Shown here piece after piece: positions 1 to 7,461 of a stretch of DNA of 13,537 nt. Source of the DNA: Desulfobacterales bacterium (GTDB lineage: Bacteria > Desulfobacterota > Desulfobacteria > Desulfobacterales > DAOWNP01); the NCBI GenBank assembly GCA_030149595.1, contig JASFBI010000005.1, positions 1 to 13,537 on the forward strand, in the 5' to 3' direction. Below the pieces are notes generated by a model. It worked only from the letters and a program-made list of their open reading frames with translations, did no database searches and was not told the origin of the DNA. Numbering within the stretch: position 1 is the first letter of the stretch; each line of letters starts with the position of its first letter. A program made the position numbers and the translations under genes.

Positions 1-25
1 CTTTAGAAAAAAGATTGTTTAGAAC

Positions 26-940
26 TTATAAAACTGAAATGGTATTACGTCCATTCTCTTTAGATCTATACATGGCTTCATCTGCTCTTTTTACCAACAC
101 AGACGAATCCTCTTCTAAAATATACTCTGTAATTCCAATACTGATGGTAATTTTACAAGAAACTCCGGAAACAGGTTCAAAGTTTGTACTTTTTAAACTC
201 TCCCTGATTCTTTCTGCTACAACAAAAGCTTCTTTCCGGCTTGTTTCAGGAAGAATAACTGTAAATTCTTCTCCACCATAACGATATGCCGTGTCCATTT
301 TTCTTAAACTTTTTATTATTGTTTCACATAAAATAACAAGAACCCTGTCTCCTTCTAAATGTCCATAGGAGTCATTGTAATTTTTAAAATGGTCAATATC
401 TAATAACAATAATGACAATGCATGCCTGTAACGCTTTGTACGATCTATTTCCTTTTTTAACTGTTCGTAAAAGTGCCGGGAGTTATACAGACCGGTCAAA
501 CCATCTGTTATGGCAAGTCTTTTTAATGTTCTTATCATTTTCAGCTGGGTTTTATCCTGCTGAATTTCATTTAAAACCCGTTTTAATCTTAAAAGAAGCT
601 CATCAAAACGTATGGGTTTGAAAATAAAGTCAGAAGCACCCTTACTAATAACATCTACATAGTTATAATCTTCACAAAAAGCTGTCATTACTATAACACA
701 GGCTTTGAAATCTTTTTTTATAATATCAGTAAGCTCAAGACCATCCATGCCTGGCATTAAAATATCTGTAATAACTACAGTAACATCCTGCTTTTTAAGT
801 ATTTTGATTGCTTCCTCTCCACTTAAAGCAACAGAGACATAATAACCTGACAAATACAGAAACTCTTTTAAAGCTGTTACAATACCTAAATCATCATCCA
901 CAATAAGTATATGGTTCATATATTTATTTATTTCATTCAT
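26..940 (-). CDS. Response regulator with GGDEF output domain (diguanylate cyclase, PleD/WspR-like layout)
   Basis: A cytoplasmic two-component output protein expected to make cyclic di-GMP from two GTP. The receiver domain (about residues 8-124) has the acidic pocket VDDD at 14-17, phospho-acceptor D59 in ITDILMPG, T86 and K108 (FKP), so it looks phosphorylatable. A linker leads to a GGDEF domain (about 140-304) that opens with DGLTGLYN at 146-153. The active-site motif is GGEEF at 222-226, an accepted active variant. An RxxD inhibitory site (R213-D216) lies five residues before it, which suggests product feedback inhibition. Length 304 aa is normal for the family. Two starts are possible, M1 (position 940) or M8 (position 919); neither has a strong ribosome binding site, and I keep M1. 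No partner kinase is adjacent, so it is an orphan regulator here. It is divergent from lepA. Confidence 0.93.
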   Translation of the reverse strand: MNEINKYMNHILIVDDDLGIVTALKEFLYLSGYYVSVALSGEEAIKILKKQDVTVVITDILMPGMDGLELTDIIKKDFKACVIVMTAFCEDYNYVDVISKGASDFIFKPIRFDELLLRLKRVLNEIQQDKTQLKMIRTLKRLAITDGLTGLYNSRHFYEQLKKEIDRTKRYRHALSLLLLDIDHFKNYNDSYGHLEGDRVLVILCETIIKSLRKMDTAYRYGGEEFTVILPETSRKEAFVVAERIRESLKSTNFEPVSGVSCKITISIGITEYILEEDSSVLVKRADEAMYRSKENGRNTISVL

Positions 941-1007
941 TATACTTGCTCATAAGTAACATTTGCATTATATTTCATTACCTGACACAATTAGATAATA
1001 TTTAAGA

Positions 1008-1036
1008 ATAATAATAACAAATATTATTTATGTCAA
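1008..1036 (-). promoter_or_regulatory. Sigma-70-type promoter for the GGDEF response regulator
   Basis: On the minus strand there is a perfect -35 TTGACA (1031-1036), a 17-nt spacer and -10 TATTAT (1008-1013), pointing at the gene that starts at 940. This predicts a leader of about 60 nt. The similarity to consensus and the spacing are seen directly; activity is inferred. Confidence 0.7.
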
Positions 1037-1161
1037 TAGGTGCATATTTTTCTATTAAATTTAAAAAAACTATATTGCAATTTTCAAAAAAGCTCTTAAC
1101 TAACGGTCATGAGGCGGATCAAAGATTTTTCATCCAGGTTTGCCCACAAAAAATCATGAAA

Positions 1162-1194
1162 AAGACGTATTATTTTACGTTTTTTCATATAAAT
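1162..1194 (+). repeat. 33-bp repeated element, copy A, with ACGTA-N6-TACGT dyad, upstream of lepA
   Basis: This 33-bp segment matches 7298-7330 (inverted in the window) at 31 of 33 positions. Weaker similarity continues leftward to about 1132 through shared blocks ATCCA, TTT, GCC and AAAAAAT. It contains the perfect 16-bp dyad ACGTA-TTATTT-TACGT (1165-1180). Here the dyad extends into a larger inverted repeat, ATGAAAAA(G)ACGTA / TACGTTTTTTCAT (1156-1188). A TATAAA box at 1188-1193 is part of the repeat. It ends 29 bp before the lepA start codon. It could be an operator, a promoter module or a short dispersed repeat. Confidence 0.65.
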
Positions 1195-1223
1195 TTCTAA
1201 ATTAAAGAATAGATAGTAAAAAA

Positions 1224-3017
1224 ATGAAAAATAATATCCGTAATTTTAGTATAATAGCCCATATAGATCATGGAAAGTCCACTTTATCAGACAGACTAAT
1301 ACAGGCAACAAACATTGTTTCTACACGGAATTTTAAAGACCAGATTTTAGACTCAATGGATATTGAACGGGAAAGAGGAATAACCATAAAAAGCCAGTCC
1401 GTATGCCTTCCATATACAGCAAAAGATAATAAAAATTATATTTTAAACCTTATAGATACACCAGGTCATGTGGATTTTTCATATGAAGTTTCAAGAGCTC
1501 TTGCTTCCTGTGAAGGAGCTTTTCTTATAGTTGATGCAAGCCAGGGGGTTGAAGCTCAAACCATAGCAAATATGTATCTTGCCATAGAGCATGACCTTGA
1601 AATAATACCTATAATTAACAAAATTGATCTGCCTTCTGCTGATATAGACTGGGTTAAAACACAGATAAAAGAAGACCTTGGTCTTGATCCTGACTCAGCT
1701 CTTCTAATTTCAGCCAAAGAAGGCATCGGAATAAACAATGTTCTTGAAAATGCTGTGAAAAATCTTCCGGCTCCAGAAGGAGATTCAAGCCTTCCCCTTA
1801 AAGCTCTGATTTTTGATTCCAATTATGATTCATACAGAGGAACAATTATTCATTTACGCATTTTTCAAGGTGAAATAAAACCAGGTGATTCTATTGTTTT
1901 TATGTCAAATAATGTTAACTACAAAGTAGAAGAAACCGGTATATTTCAAATAACACGTATCCCTAAAAAAAAACTTTCAGCAGGTGAGGTAGGATATATT
2001 ATTGCCGGCATAAAAACAGTTAGCGACACCAAATGCGGAGACACAGTAACACAGAAAAACACACCTTGTGATAAACCCCTTGAAGGATTTATTGAGGCAA
2101 AACCAGTTGTATTTTCATCTATTTATCCTATTTCTTCCGATGAATATCCTGACCTTGTACGGGCCATTGAAAAGTTAAAATTAAACGATGCATCGCTGAT
2201 TTTTGAAAAAGATTCATCTGCTGCATTGGGATTTGGTTTCAGATGCGGTTTCTTAGGCCTTTTGCACCTTGAAGTTGTCCAGGAAAGACTGGAACGTGAA
2301 TATGGCCTCTCCCTGATTCTTACAGCTCCTTCTGTTCAGTATGAAGTTTTTTTAACTGATTCCACAAAATTAATGATAGATAACCCTGCTCTATATCCTG
2401 ACCCGGGCAGTATAGATATCACAAAAGAACCTTATATAAAGGCCTCAATTATTGTTCCTGACAAATACATGGGGGCTATAATGAAACTTTGCGTAGAAAG
2501 AAGAGGAACAAACTCAAACTATCAGTATCTAACCAATAAACGTATTGAGATTTTTTTTGAGTTGCCATTAGCTGAAATTGTTTATGATTTTTACGATAAA
2601 CTAAAGAGTATTACCCAGGGGTATGGATCTTTTGATTATATTACACTGGATTACAGAGAAACAGATCTTGTCAAAGTGGATATCTTAATAAATAGTGAAA
2701 GAGTGGATGCTTTATCCCAGCTGGTTCATAAAAATATGGCTGTTTCCAGGGCAAAATATGCCTGTGAAAAGTTAAAAGATGAAATCCCAAGACAGATGTT
2801 TAAAATTGCCATCCAGGGAGCAATAGGTGCTAAAATAATAACCAGACAAACTATATCTGCATTCAGAAAAGATGTAACTGCAAAATGTTACGGCGGAGAT
2901 ATTTCAAGAAAAAGAAAACTTCTTGAAAAACAGAAAAAAGGTAAAAAAAGAATGAAAATTGTAGGCAAGGTTTTAATCCCACAGTCTGCTTTTTTATCTG
3001 TTCTGAAATCAGAATAA
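1224..3017 (+). CDS. lepA: Translation factor LepA / elongation factor 4
   Basis: A GTPase that acts on the ribosome during elongation or initiation; it is cytoplasmic or membrane-associated. The G1 loop AHIDHGKST is at residues 12-20, the switch region ERERGITIKSQ at about 48-58, DTPGH at 78-82 and NKID at 132-135. Domains II, III and V follow, then the LepA-specific C-terminal domain. That domain includes YRETDLVKVDILINSERVDALS and ends in KRMKIVGKVLIPQ-type sequence. At 597 aa it is full length, and the MKNNIRNFSIIAHIDHGKST beginning is the usual family N-terminus. The ribosome binding site is weak (only AGATAG and an A-run precede ATG). It stands alone on the plus strand; the lepB signal peptidase gene that often follows lepA is absent. 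It ends at a strong hairpin and converges on the acyl-CoA synthetase gene. Confidence 0.98.
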   Translation: MKNNIRNFSIIAHIDHGKSTLSDRLIQATNIVSTRNFKDQILDSMDIERERGITIKSQSVCLPYTAKDNKNYILNLIDTPGHVDFSYEVSRALASCEGAFLIVDASQGVEAQTIANMYLAIEHDLEIIPIINKIDLPSADIDWVKTQIKEDLGLDPDSALLISAKEGIGINNVLENAVKNLPAPEGDSSLPLKALIFDSNYDSYRGTIIHLRIFQGEIKPGDSIVFMSNNVNYKVEETGIFQITRIPKKKLSAGEVGYIIAGIKTVSDTKCGDTVTQKNTPCDKPLEGFIEAKPVVFSSIYPISSDEYPDLVRAIEKLKLNDASLIFEKDSSAALGFGFRCGFLGLLHLEVVQERLEREYGLSLILTAPSVQYEVFLTDSTKLMIDNPALYPDPGSIDITKEPYIKASIIVPDKYMGAIMKLCVERRGTNSNYQYLTNKRIEIFFELPLAEIVYDFYDKLKSITQGYGSFDYITLDYRETDLVKVDILINSERVDALSQLVHKNMAVSRAKYACEKLKDEIPRQMFKIAIQGAIGAKIITRQTISAFRKDVTAKCYGGDISRKRKLLEKQKKGKKRMKIVGKVLIPQSAFLSVLKSE

Positions 3018-3078
3018 TTACAAAAAGCAGACTTATTTACAAAATAAATCAGTCTGCTTTTTGTAATCTTTTTTTTAT
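3017..3078. terminator. Strong hairpin terminator between convergent lepA and acyl-CoA synthetase genes
   Basis: Arms 3017-3033 and 3051-3067 are perfect 17-bp complements, with a 17-nt loop that can pair further (TTATTT with AAATAA). On the plus strand the hairpin is followed by CTTTTTTTT, the classic rho-independent form for lepA. On the minus strand the stem end supplies CTTTTTGTAAT, so it may also stop transcription from the gene ending at 3075. Confidence 0.9.
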
Positions 3079-5177
3079 TTTTCAACGGTCTGTTGAAAAA
3101 TAATGTTTGCATCAACTACTATGGGTATTCCATCTGTTACTATTAAAGGATTTATATCTATCTCCTTTATTGTAGAGTAACAGCATCCCAGGTTACCTAA
3201 GGATACAAGTATTTTAGCCATTTCATTCCTATCTAACTTCTTTGCTCCTCTGAAACCATTTAACAGCTTCTCAGATTTTATCCGGCTTATCAAATGCAAG
3301 GCAGAACCCATGCTCAAAGGTGCTGTGGCAAATTCAACATCTTCAATTATTTCTGCAAAAACGCCTCCTAAACCAAACATCACACAGGGACCAAACTGAG
3401 GATCACGAAAAAAACCAATAATAAGTTCAAGACCGTCTTTTAATTGTTTCTGAACAATAATTTTCCCGTTTGCTCCAACACCCTTTTGAAGTTCAGCAAA
3501 ATTTAACTTAGCATTTTCACCGGTACCAATGTTTAAACGAACAAGACCTTTTTCTGTTTTATGGGCAGAACCTTTAATTAATCCCTTTAAGACAACGGGA
3601 AATCCGATTTTATTCGCACTCTCCTCTGCACCCTGCCCTGATAATACGATCTCTTCTTCAACTGTTTTTATATTACATTTTTTTAAAACAGCCTTTGAAT
3701 CAAATTCGTCAAAAATCAGGGACTCATATGTTTTACCAGCCAGAAGATTTTCGGGGATTTTACCTGGATATGTATGTTTTTCATACTCTTTTATATCTTT
3801 TATATATTTATGCCTTGAAAATACCCCATTAATACACTCAACTGACCTGTAAAGTTCACGATACACAGGAACACCATGTTTCTGGGTATCTATATGAAAC
3901 CTTTTTGCAGCATCAATAGTTCCAAGCAGCCAGCAGAACATAAGCCTGCCTGATTTTTTAACTTTTTCCGACATTTTTTTCATATCAAGATCCATTACTG
4001 CATTTCCCGTTGAAGCATGGAGCAAAATTGCTTCAACACCTGGATCTTGACAAACAGCATCAATTGCCACTTCAAAAGTCTTAGCGGGTCCATTTTGCTC
4101 AACTGCCGGCCAAAGGTCCACAGGGTTTGATGCAGGCATCCAGTCCGGAAAAACTGTTTTAAGCCGGCTGATTGTTTCATTTTGAAATTCAGCAAGAGTA
4201 AGCCCCATCTCTTCTATGTAATCAGTGGAAACAATTCCTGCTCCACCGCTGTATGTTAAAACAGCAATTTTCCCTGTAAAACTTTCAGGAAGTTTCGAAT
4301 AAATCGCAAGAGCCCTGCAATAATCCATCATCTGCTTAAAATCTTTGGTCTCTATTACACCAGCTGATGCCAGGGTACTCTTTATAACTGCTCTGTTTCC
4401 TGCAAGGCTTGCTGTGTGACTCATGGCAGCCTGGGCACCCTGTTTGCTTTTACCACCCTTTACAACAACTATGGGCTTTTTTGACCTCCGGCATAAGTTT
4501 AAAAATCTGGCTCCATCAGAAATTGATTCAAGGTAGAGTCCAATAGCCTTTGTATCTTTGTCATCAAGCATATATTCCAAAAGGTCACACTCATCAACAT
4601 CTGATTTATTGCCTATGGAACACACTTTGCTGATTCCCATAGTTCCATGACTTATGGTGTCAAGCAAAAAACCGCCTGCAAGCATTCCACTTTGAACAAT
4701 TAAGGAGACATTTCCAGGAGCAAGTCCTACTTTCCACATAACAGGAGATGCAAATGAAAAAACATTTTTATTTACTGCATCTACCAGACCAATACAATTT
4801 GGGCCCCAAATACGTATTTTTTTCGTAGACGCTATCCTGACAAGCTCTTTTTGGAAAGCCTTTCCTTCTGCACCTGACTCTGCAAACCCTCCAGACTCTA
4901 TAATTACTCCGGAAATATTATTATCTGCACACGCTTCCACCACAGCAGGGACAAAACGTGCTGGAATAAATATTATAGCAAGGTCTACCGGTTTTTTTAT
5001 ATCTGCTACTGAAGAGTAGCATTTGATATTTTCAATCTCATCGTACCTTGGATTAACCGGATATATACCTCCTTTAAAACCTAAAGACAAATTTTTTAAA
5101 ATAGAATAACCACCCTTTGCTTTATTTGGTGTTGCCCCTATTACAGCTACTGCTTTTGGTTTGAAAAAACACTCCAT
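3075..5177 (-). CDS. ADP-forming acyl-CoA synthetase (acetate/acyl-CoA ligase, fused alpha-beta)
   Basis: Interconverts an acyl-CoA plus ADP and phosphate with the free acid, CoA and ATP. In anaerobes it usually conserves energy or activates organic acids; it is cytoplasmic. An N-terminal CoA-binding Rossmann domain (VIGATPNKAKGG at 12-23, GPNCIG at 125-130) precedes the succinyl-CoA-synthetase-like domains. These carry GNKSDVDECDLL at 189-200 and the phosphohistidine segment SHTASLAG with H254. The C-terminal ATP-grasp domain (about 485-695) has a second histidine, H539, in SAHKTEKG, then GLGGVFAEI at 602-610 and EIDINPL at 672-678. Both histidines needed for phosphoryl relay are present, so it looks active. 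There is no acetyltransferase fusion; 700 aa is the normal fused length. Ribosome binding site AAGGG lies 8 nt before ATG. It begins 49 nt after the receiver sequence and may be cotranscribed with the kinase. The acyl substrate cannot be read from the sequence. Confidence 0.93.
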   Translation of the reverse strand: MECFFKPKAVAVIGATPNKAKGGYSILKNLSLGFKGGIYPVNPRYDEIENIKCYSSVADIKKPVDLAIIFIPARFVPAVVEACADNNISGVIIESGGFAESGAEGKAFQKELVRIASTKKIRIWGPNCIGLVDAVNKNVFSFASPVMWKVGLAPGNVSLIVQSGMLAGGFLLDTISHGTMGISKVCSIGNKSDVDECDLLEYMLDDKDTKAIGLYLESISDGARFLNLCRRSKKPIVVVKGGKSKQGAQAAMSHTASLAGNRAVIKSTLASAGVIETKDFKQMMDYCRALAIYSKLPESFTGKIAVLTYSGGAGIVSTDYIEEMGLTLAEFQNETISRLKTVFPDWMPASNPVDLWPAVEQNGPAKTFEVAIDAVCQDPGVEAILLHASTGNAVMDLDMKKMSEKVKKSGRLMFCWLLGTIDAAKRFHIDTQKHGVPVYRELYRSVECINGVFSRHKYIKDIKEYEKHTYPGKIPENLLAGKTYESLIFDEFDSKAVLKKCNIKTVEEEIVLSGQGAEESANKIGFPVVLKGLIKGSAHKTEKGLVRLNIGTGENAKLNFAELQKGVGANGKIIVQKQLKDGLELIIGFFRDPQFGPCVMFGLGGVFAEIIEDVEFATAPLSMGSALHLISRIKSEKLLNGFRGAKKLDRNEMAKILVSLGNLGCCYSTIKEIDINPLIVTDGIPIVVDANIIFQQTVEK

Positions 5178-5226
5178 TTACATATCCCTTTTAAAAGTAA
5201 CCTCTATTTTAGATTAAATCTTTTAA

Positions 5227-5592
5227 TTATAAACAGCTTAAAACCCCTCTTATTTTCTGTGATAATTTTTTAATATCAAAAGGTTTTTGAATAAATTCCA
5301 GGCAGCCTAAATTAATATTTTCTACTGCCTGGGATTCTAAACTATATCCACTTGAAAAAATTACCTTTAGATTTGGGTTTATGCCTGTTAATCTTTCAAA
5401 TATTTCTCTACCGTTCAGTTTTGGCATAATCATATCAAGAATAACAAGATCAAATTTATCATGGTTACGTTTATACTCAGCTATTGCATCTATGCCGGTT
5501 ATGGCTGTTTTCACACTATAACCTAAATACTTTAGCATATCTACACCAACATCTAATATAACCGACTCATCATCTATTAAAAGAATATTTCC
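5227..5592 (-). CDS. Receiver (REC) domain continuing in frame after the kinase stop; no conventional start codon
   Basis: Reading on in the kinase frame past the TGA at 5595-5593 gives GNILLIDDESVILDVGVD and then MLKYLGYSV onward. This is a complete receiver of 121 residues: acidic pair IDDE, phospho-acceptor in VILDMIMPKLNG, SSGYS in the threonine/serine position, and the QKPF lysine. The first ATG in frame (5538) would remove strand beta-1 and the acidic pocket, so the short 103-aa form should not be a working receiver. Three readings fit. One is a hybrid kinase broken by, or reading through, the TGA. Another is translation from the ATT at 5586-5584, which lies 9 nt after AAAGGA. The third is a one-base error in the AAA at about 5587-5589; removing one A would give ATG-AGG-AAT-ATT (MRNILLIDDE) overlapping the kinase stop. 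The receiver itself is certain; its start is not. Confidence 0.7.
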   Translation of the reverse strand, partial: GNILLIDDESVILDVGVDMLKYLGYSVKTAITGIDAIAEYKRNHDKFDLVILDMIMPKLNGREIFERLTGINPNLKVIFSSGYSLESQAVENINLGCLEFIQKPFDIKKLSQKIRGVLSCL

Positions 5593-7158
5593 TCATCCTT
5601 TTATAACCTGCTCATCCTGAATTTCTGGTATCTCTTTTATATTCTCATTAATTGCCGGAATTAATATGGAAAATGTAGTACCATAATTTTTTTTACTTTT
5701 TACATTAATAAAACCTTTGTGATTTTTTATTATTCTATACGCAGAAGCCAGACCAAAGCCAGAACTAAGCCCGATATCTTTTGTTGAAAAAAATGGTTCA
5801 AATACCTTTTGCAAAATCAGTTCATCTATTCCGTCTCCTGTATCTTTAATTGAAACAGATACATATTTTCCAGGACAAATATTATACTCATCAGCCTCTT
5901 CTTTTTTTATGACAGTATTTTTTGTTTTTATAAAAATTTCTCCACCACCATACATAGCCTGACCTGCATTAACACAAACATTTAATATTACCTGTTTTAT
6001 TTGTCCAAAATCAACTTTTACAGGCCAGAGCCCATCTTTTAAATCAAGAGAAATTTTAATCTCTTTTTTAACTCTGCCAAAAAGCTTAATGCAGCTTATA
6101 ACGATTTCATTCAAAGATTCAACAGCTACTTCATATCTGCCTCTTGTTGCAAATTTCAGAAGCTGCCTGGTTAACTCCGCTCCTTTGTAAATATAAGACT
6201 CAATATTACATAATTTTTGCCTTTCATTATCTTTTTGGTCTTTATTTAATAAAAGAAGGGAAACATTTCCTTGAATAGCCATTAAAAGATTATTAAAATC
6301 ATGGGCAATTCCTCCGGCTAAAGTCCCTATGGATTCAATTCTCTGGGAATGAAACATTTGAATCTGCTGTTTTTTTATCAGTTCCTCAGCTTTTTTCGCT
6401 TTTGTAACATCCCTTGCTATTCCTCTGAAACCTGAAGGGGTTTGATTGGAATCATAAATTAACGATGCAACAAGTTCTACATTTAATAAAGAACCGTTCT
6501 TTTTTTTGATTTCACATTTCAGTATATCTGTTGGGTTGCCTGAAATATATGTTTTATTAAAAAACTGAAACAGCTGATCTGCACTATCTGTTTTTACAAA
6601 TTCCTTAAAACTTACACCTATTATTTCCCGTATAGGAGTACCTGCCATCTTGCTTAACTTATCATTACAAAATATTAATATACCTTTGAGATCTACTTCA
6701 AAATAACCTTCATCAATACTGTTAATTATGGAATTAAATTTGACTTTATCAGCATTATACTTATTATTTTTCAGAATTTTTATAATACCTATTTTTTCAT
6801 TAAAAATCTTATTTTCTGAATTCGGCAAAATAATTTTCAAATAAAATTTTATTTTTTCACCATTTATATTTAAAATATCAATGGATTGATTTAAATGACA
6901 GGGTATAATCTCTTTTTTTAAAAAAGAGTCTGTTAGTTGTTTTTTATCTTCATCTGCCAAAAAGTTTGTTATTGTTTTTTGATCAAGTTCAAAAGCTTTA
7001 TATCCTAAAAAATATGAAGCTTTTGGGTTTAAAAAAATTATTTTAGCTTTGGCATCTATTACAAAAACAATATCATCCGACTCATTTATAATCACCTGAC
7101 ATATTTTTTTTTCTCTTACAAGCATATATTTATCATGATCTAATCTTTTTTTATCCAT
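5593..7158 (-). CDS. PAS-PAS sensor histidine kinase (possibly the kinase half of a hybrid kinase)
   Basis: A cytoplasmic sensor kinase with no membrane segments or signal peptide, so it should sense an internal cue. PAS 1 covers about residues 14-130 and PAS 2 about 140-252, ending in GIARDVTKAKKAEEL. The dimerisation/phospho-acceptor helix follows, with H286 in GGIAHDFNNLL. The ATPase domain has N-box ILNVCVNAGQAM (391-402), DTGDGI (439-444), FEPFFSTK (453-460) and GFGL (467-470), all intact. The protein ends VIKG at residue 521, where hybrid kinases of this type run on as KG-x-x-x-ILLVDDE into a receiver. Here a TGA intervenes and the receiver follows in the same frame. The start is preceded by a weak GGA 8 nt upstream. 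The signal and any target genes are unknown. The AT-rich, lysine-rich coding style matches its neighbours. Confidence 0.93.
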   Translation of the reverse strand: MDKKRLDHDKYMLVREKKICQVIINESDDIVFVIDAKAKIIFLNPKASYFLGYKAFELDQKTITNFLADEDKKQLTDSFLKKEIIPCHLNQSIDILNINGEKIKFYLKIILPNSENKIFNEKIGIIKILKNNKYNADKVKFNSIINSIDEGYFEVDLKGILIFCNDKLSKMAGTPIREIIGVSFKEFVKTDSADQLFQFFNKTYISGNPTDILKCEIKKKNGSLLNVELVASLIYDSNQTPSGFRGIARDVTKAKKAEELIKKQQIQMFHSQRIESIGTLAGGIAHDFNNLLMAIQGNVSLLLLNKDQKDNERQKLCNIESYIYKGAELTRQLLKFATRGRYEVAVESLNEIVISCIKLFGRVKKEIKISLDLKDGLWPVKVDFGQIKQVILNVCVNAGQAMYGGGEIFIKTKNTVIKKEEADEYNICPGKYVSVSIKDTGDGIDELILQKVFEPFFSTKDIGLSSGFGLASAYRIIKNHKGFINVKSKKNYGTTFSILIPAINENIKEIPEIQDEQVIKG

Positions 7159-7262
7159 TATTCAGATCCATAAAGTTGATTAATAAATAACAATTTACCT
7201 GTCAGCAAACAAAAAAATCTAATCATAACTATCAATTTTCTATCTATTTTTTTTTTTTAAGA

Positions 7263-7271
7263 ATTATAGCA
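7263..7271 (-). promoter_or_regulatory. Extended -10 promoter for the histidine kinase
   Basis: The minus strand reads TGC-TATAAT, a perfect extended -10 (TGnTATAAT), about 105 bp upstream of the kinase start. No good -35 is seen at 16-18 nt, which extended -10 promoters tolerate. It lies between the repeat copy B and the kinase. Confidence 0.5.
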
Positions 7272-7297
7272 TAGTATAAAGTAAAATAATATATTAT

Positions 7298-7330
7298 ATT
7301 TATATGAAAAAACGTAAAGTTATACGTCTT
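7298..7330 (-). repeat. 33-bp repeated element, copy B, with ACGTA-N6-TACGT dyad, upstream of the kinase
   Basis: Partner of the element at 1162-1194, with 31 of 33 bases identical. The two mismatches both fall inside the 6-bp dyad spacer, so the perfect dyad is kept (7312-7327). Weaker similarity continues to about 7354. Relative to the next downstream gene it has the same orientation as the copy before lepA, but lies 139 bp from the kinase start. The outer arms that extend the dyad in copy A are only partly kept here. Confidence 0.65.
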
Positions 7331-7368
7331 AATTTTTTAAGGCAGAAATTGGATAGATTAGCGTTTTG

Positions 7369-7394
7369 TTACCAGACTGTTGGCAGGCTGGTAA
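7369..7394. repeat. Imperfect hairpin downstream of the dsrP terminator
   Basis: Arms TTACCAGACTG (7369-7379) and CAGGCTGGTAA (7384-7394) pair at 10 of 11 positions around a TTGG loop. It sits immediately after the T-run of the dsrP terminator on the minus strand. It has no T-tract of its own in either direction, so its role (3' end protection, processing, or none) is open. Confidence 0.5.
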
Positions 7395-7395
7395 T

Positions 7396-7432
7396 AAAAA
7401 AAGGTACAATATTTAATAAATATTGTACCTTT
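7396..7432 (-). terminator. Rho-independent terminator of the dsrMKJOP operon
   Basis: Arms 7400-7415 and 7417-7432 form a perfect 16-bp inverted repeat (AAAGGTACAATATTTA and its complement) around a single central base, so the real loop takes a few of the inner pairs. On the minus strand it is followed by seven T residues. It starts 29 bp after the dsrP stop codon. Confidence 0.88.
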
Positions 7433-7461
7433 AAAGTCTTACTATAACTTAAATTATATAT

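Larger units (their letters stand above)
941..1223. other. Divergent intergenic region between the GGDEF gene and lepA
   Basis: This 283-bp, mostly AT-rich stretch holds the leftward promoter at 1008-1036 and the repeat/dyad element at 1132-1194. A patch at about 1105-1150 is clearly richer in G and C than its surroundings and looks like a remnant rather than a leader. A minus-strand ORF of 30 codons (1188-1096, beginning MKKRKIIRL) covers this patch; I do not call it as a gene. No tRNA, riboswitch or strong lepA promoter was recognised. TATAAA at 1188-1193 is the best rightward -10 candidate but has no good -35. Confidence 0.5.
7159..7461. other. Intergenic region between dsrP and the histidine kinase
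   Basis: About 300 bp without a convincing gene. From the dsrP side leftward on the minus strand it holds the dsrP terminator (7396-7432), a second imperfect hairpin (7369-7394), repeat copy B (7298-7354) and the kinase's extended -10 (7263-7271). An A12 run (7249-7260 complement) and a leader of about 95 nt come last. A plus-strand ORF of 47 codons (7304-7447, beginning MKKRKVIRL) runs through the repeat and both hairpins and is not called. Confidence 0.6.

Noticed and set aside
3529..3852. 107-codon plus-strand ORF opposite the acyl-CoA synthetase
   Set aside because: Lies wholly inside the confident ATP-grasp coding region on the other strand and resembles no family.
5227..5538. A 103-aa response regulator starting at the first ATG
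   Set aside because: This start removes the first strand and the acidic residues needed for phosphorylation, while the upstream in-frame sequence encodes them perfectly.
5530..5595. SECIS element for selenocysteine at the kinase/receiver TGA
   Set aside because: Only a 5-bp A/T stem with a 16-nt loop can be drawn after the TGA; no proper bacterial SECIS shape. Kept only as a possibility within the finding.
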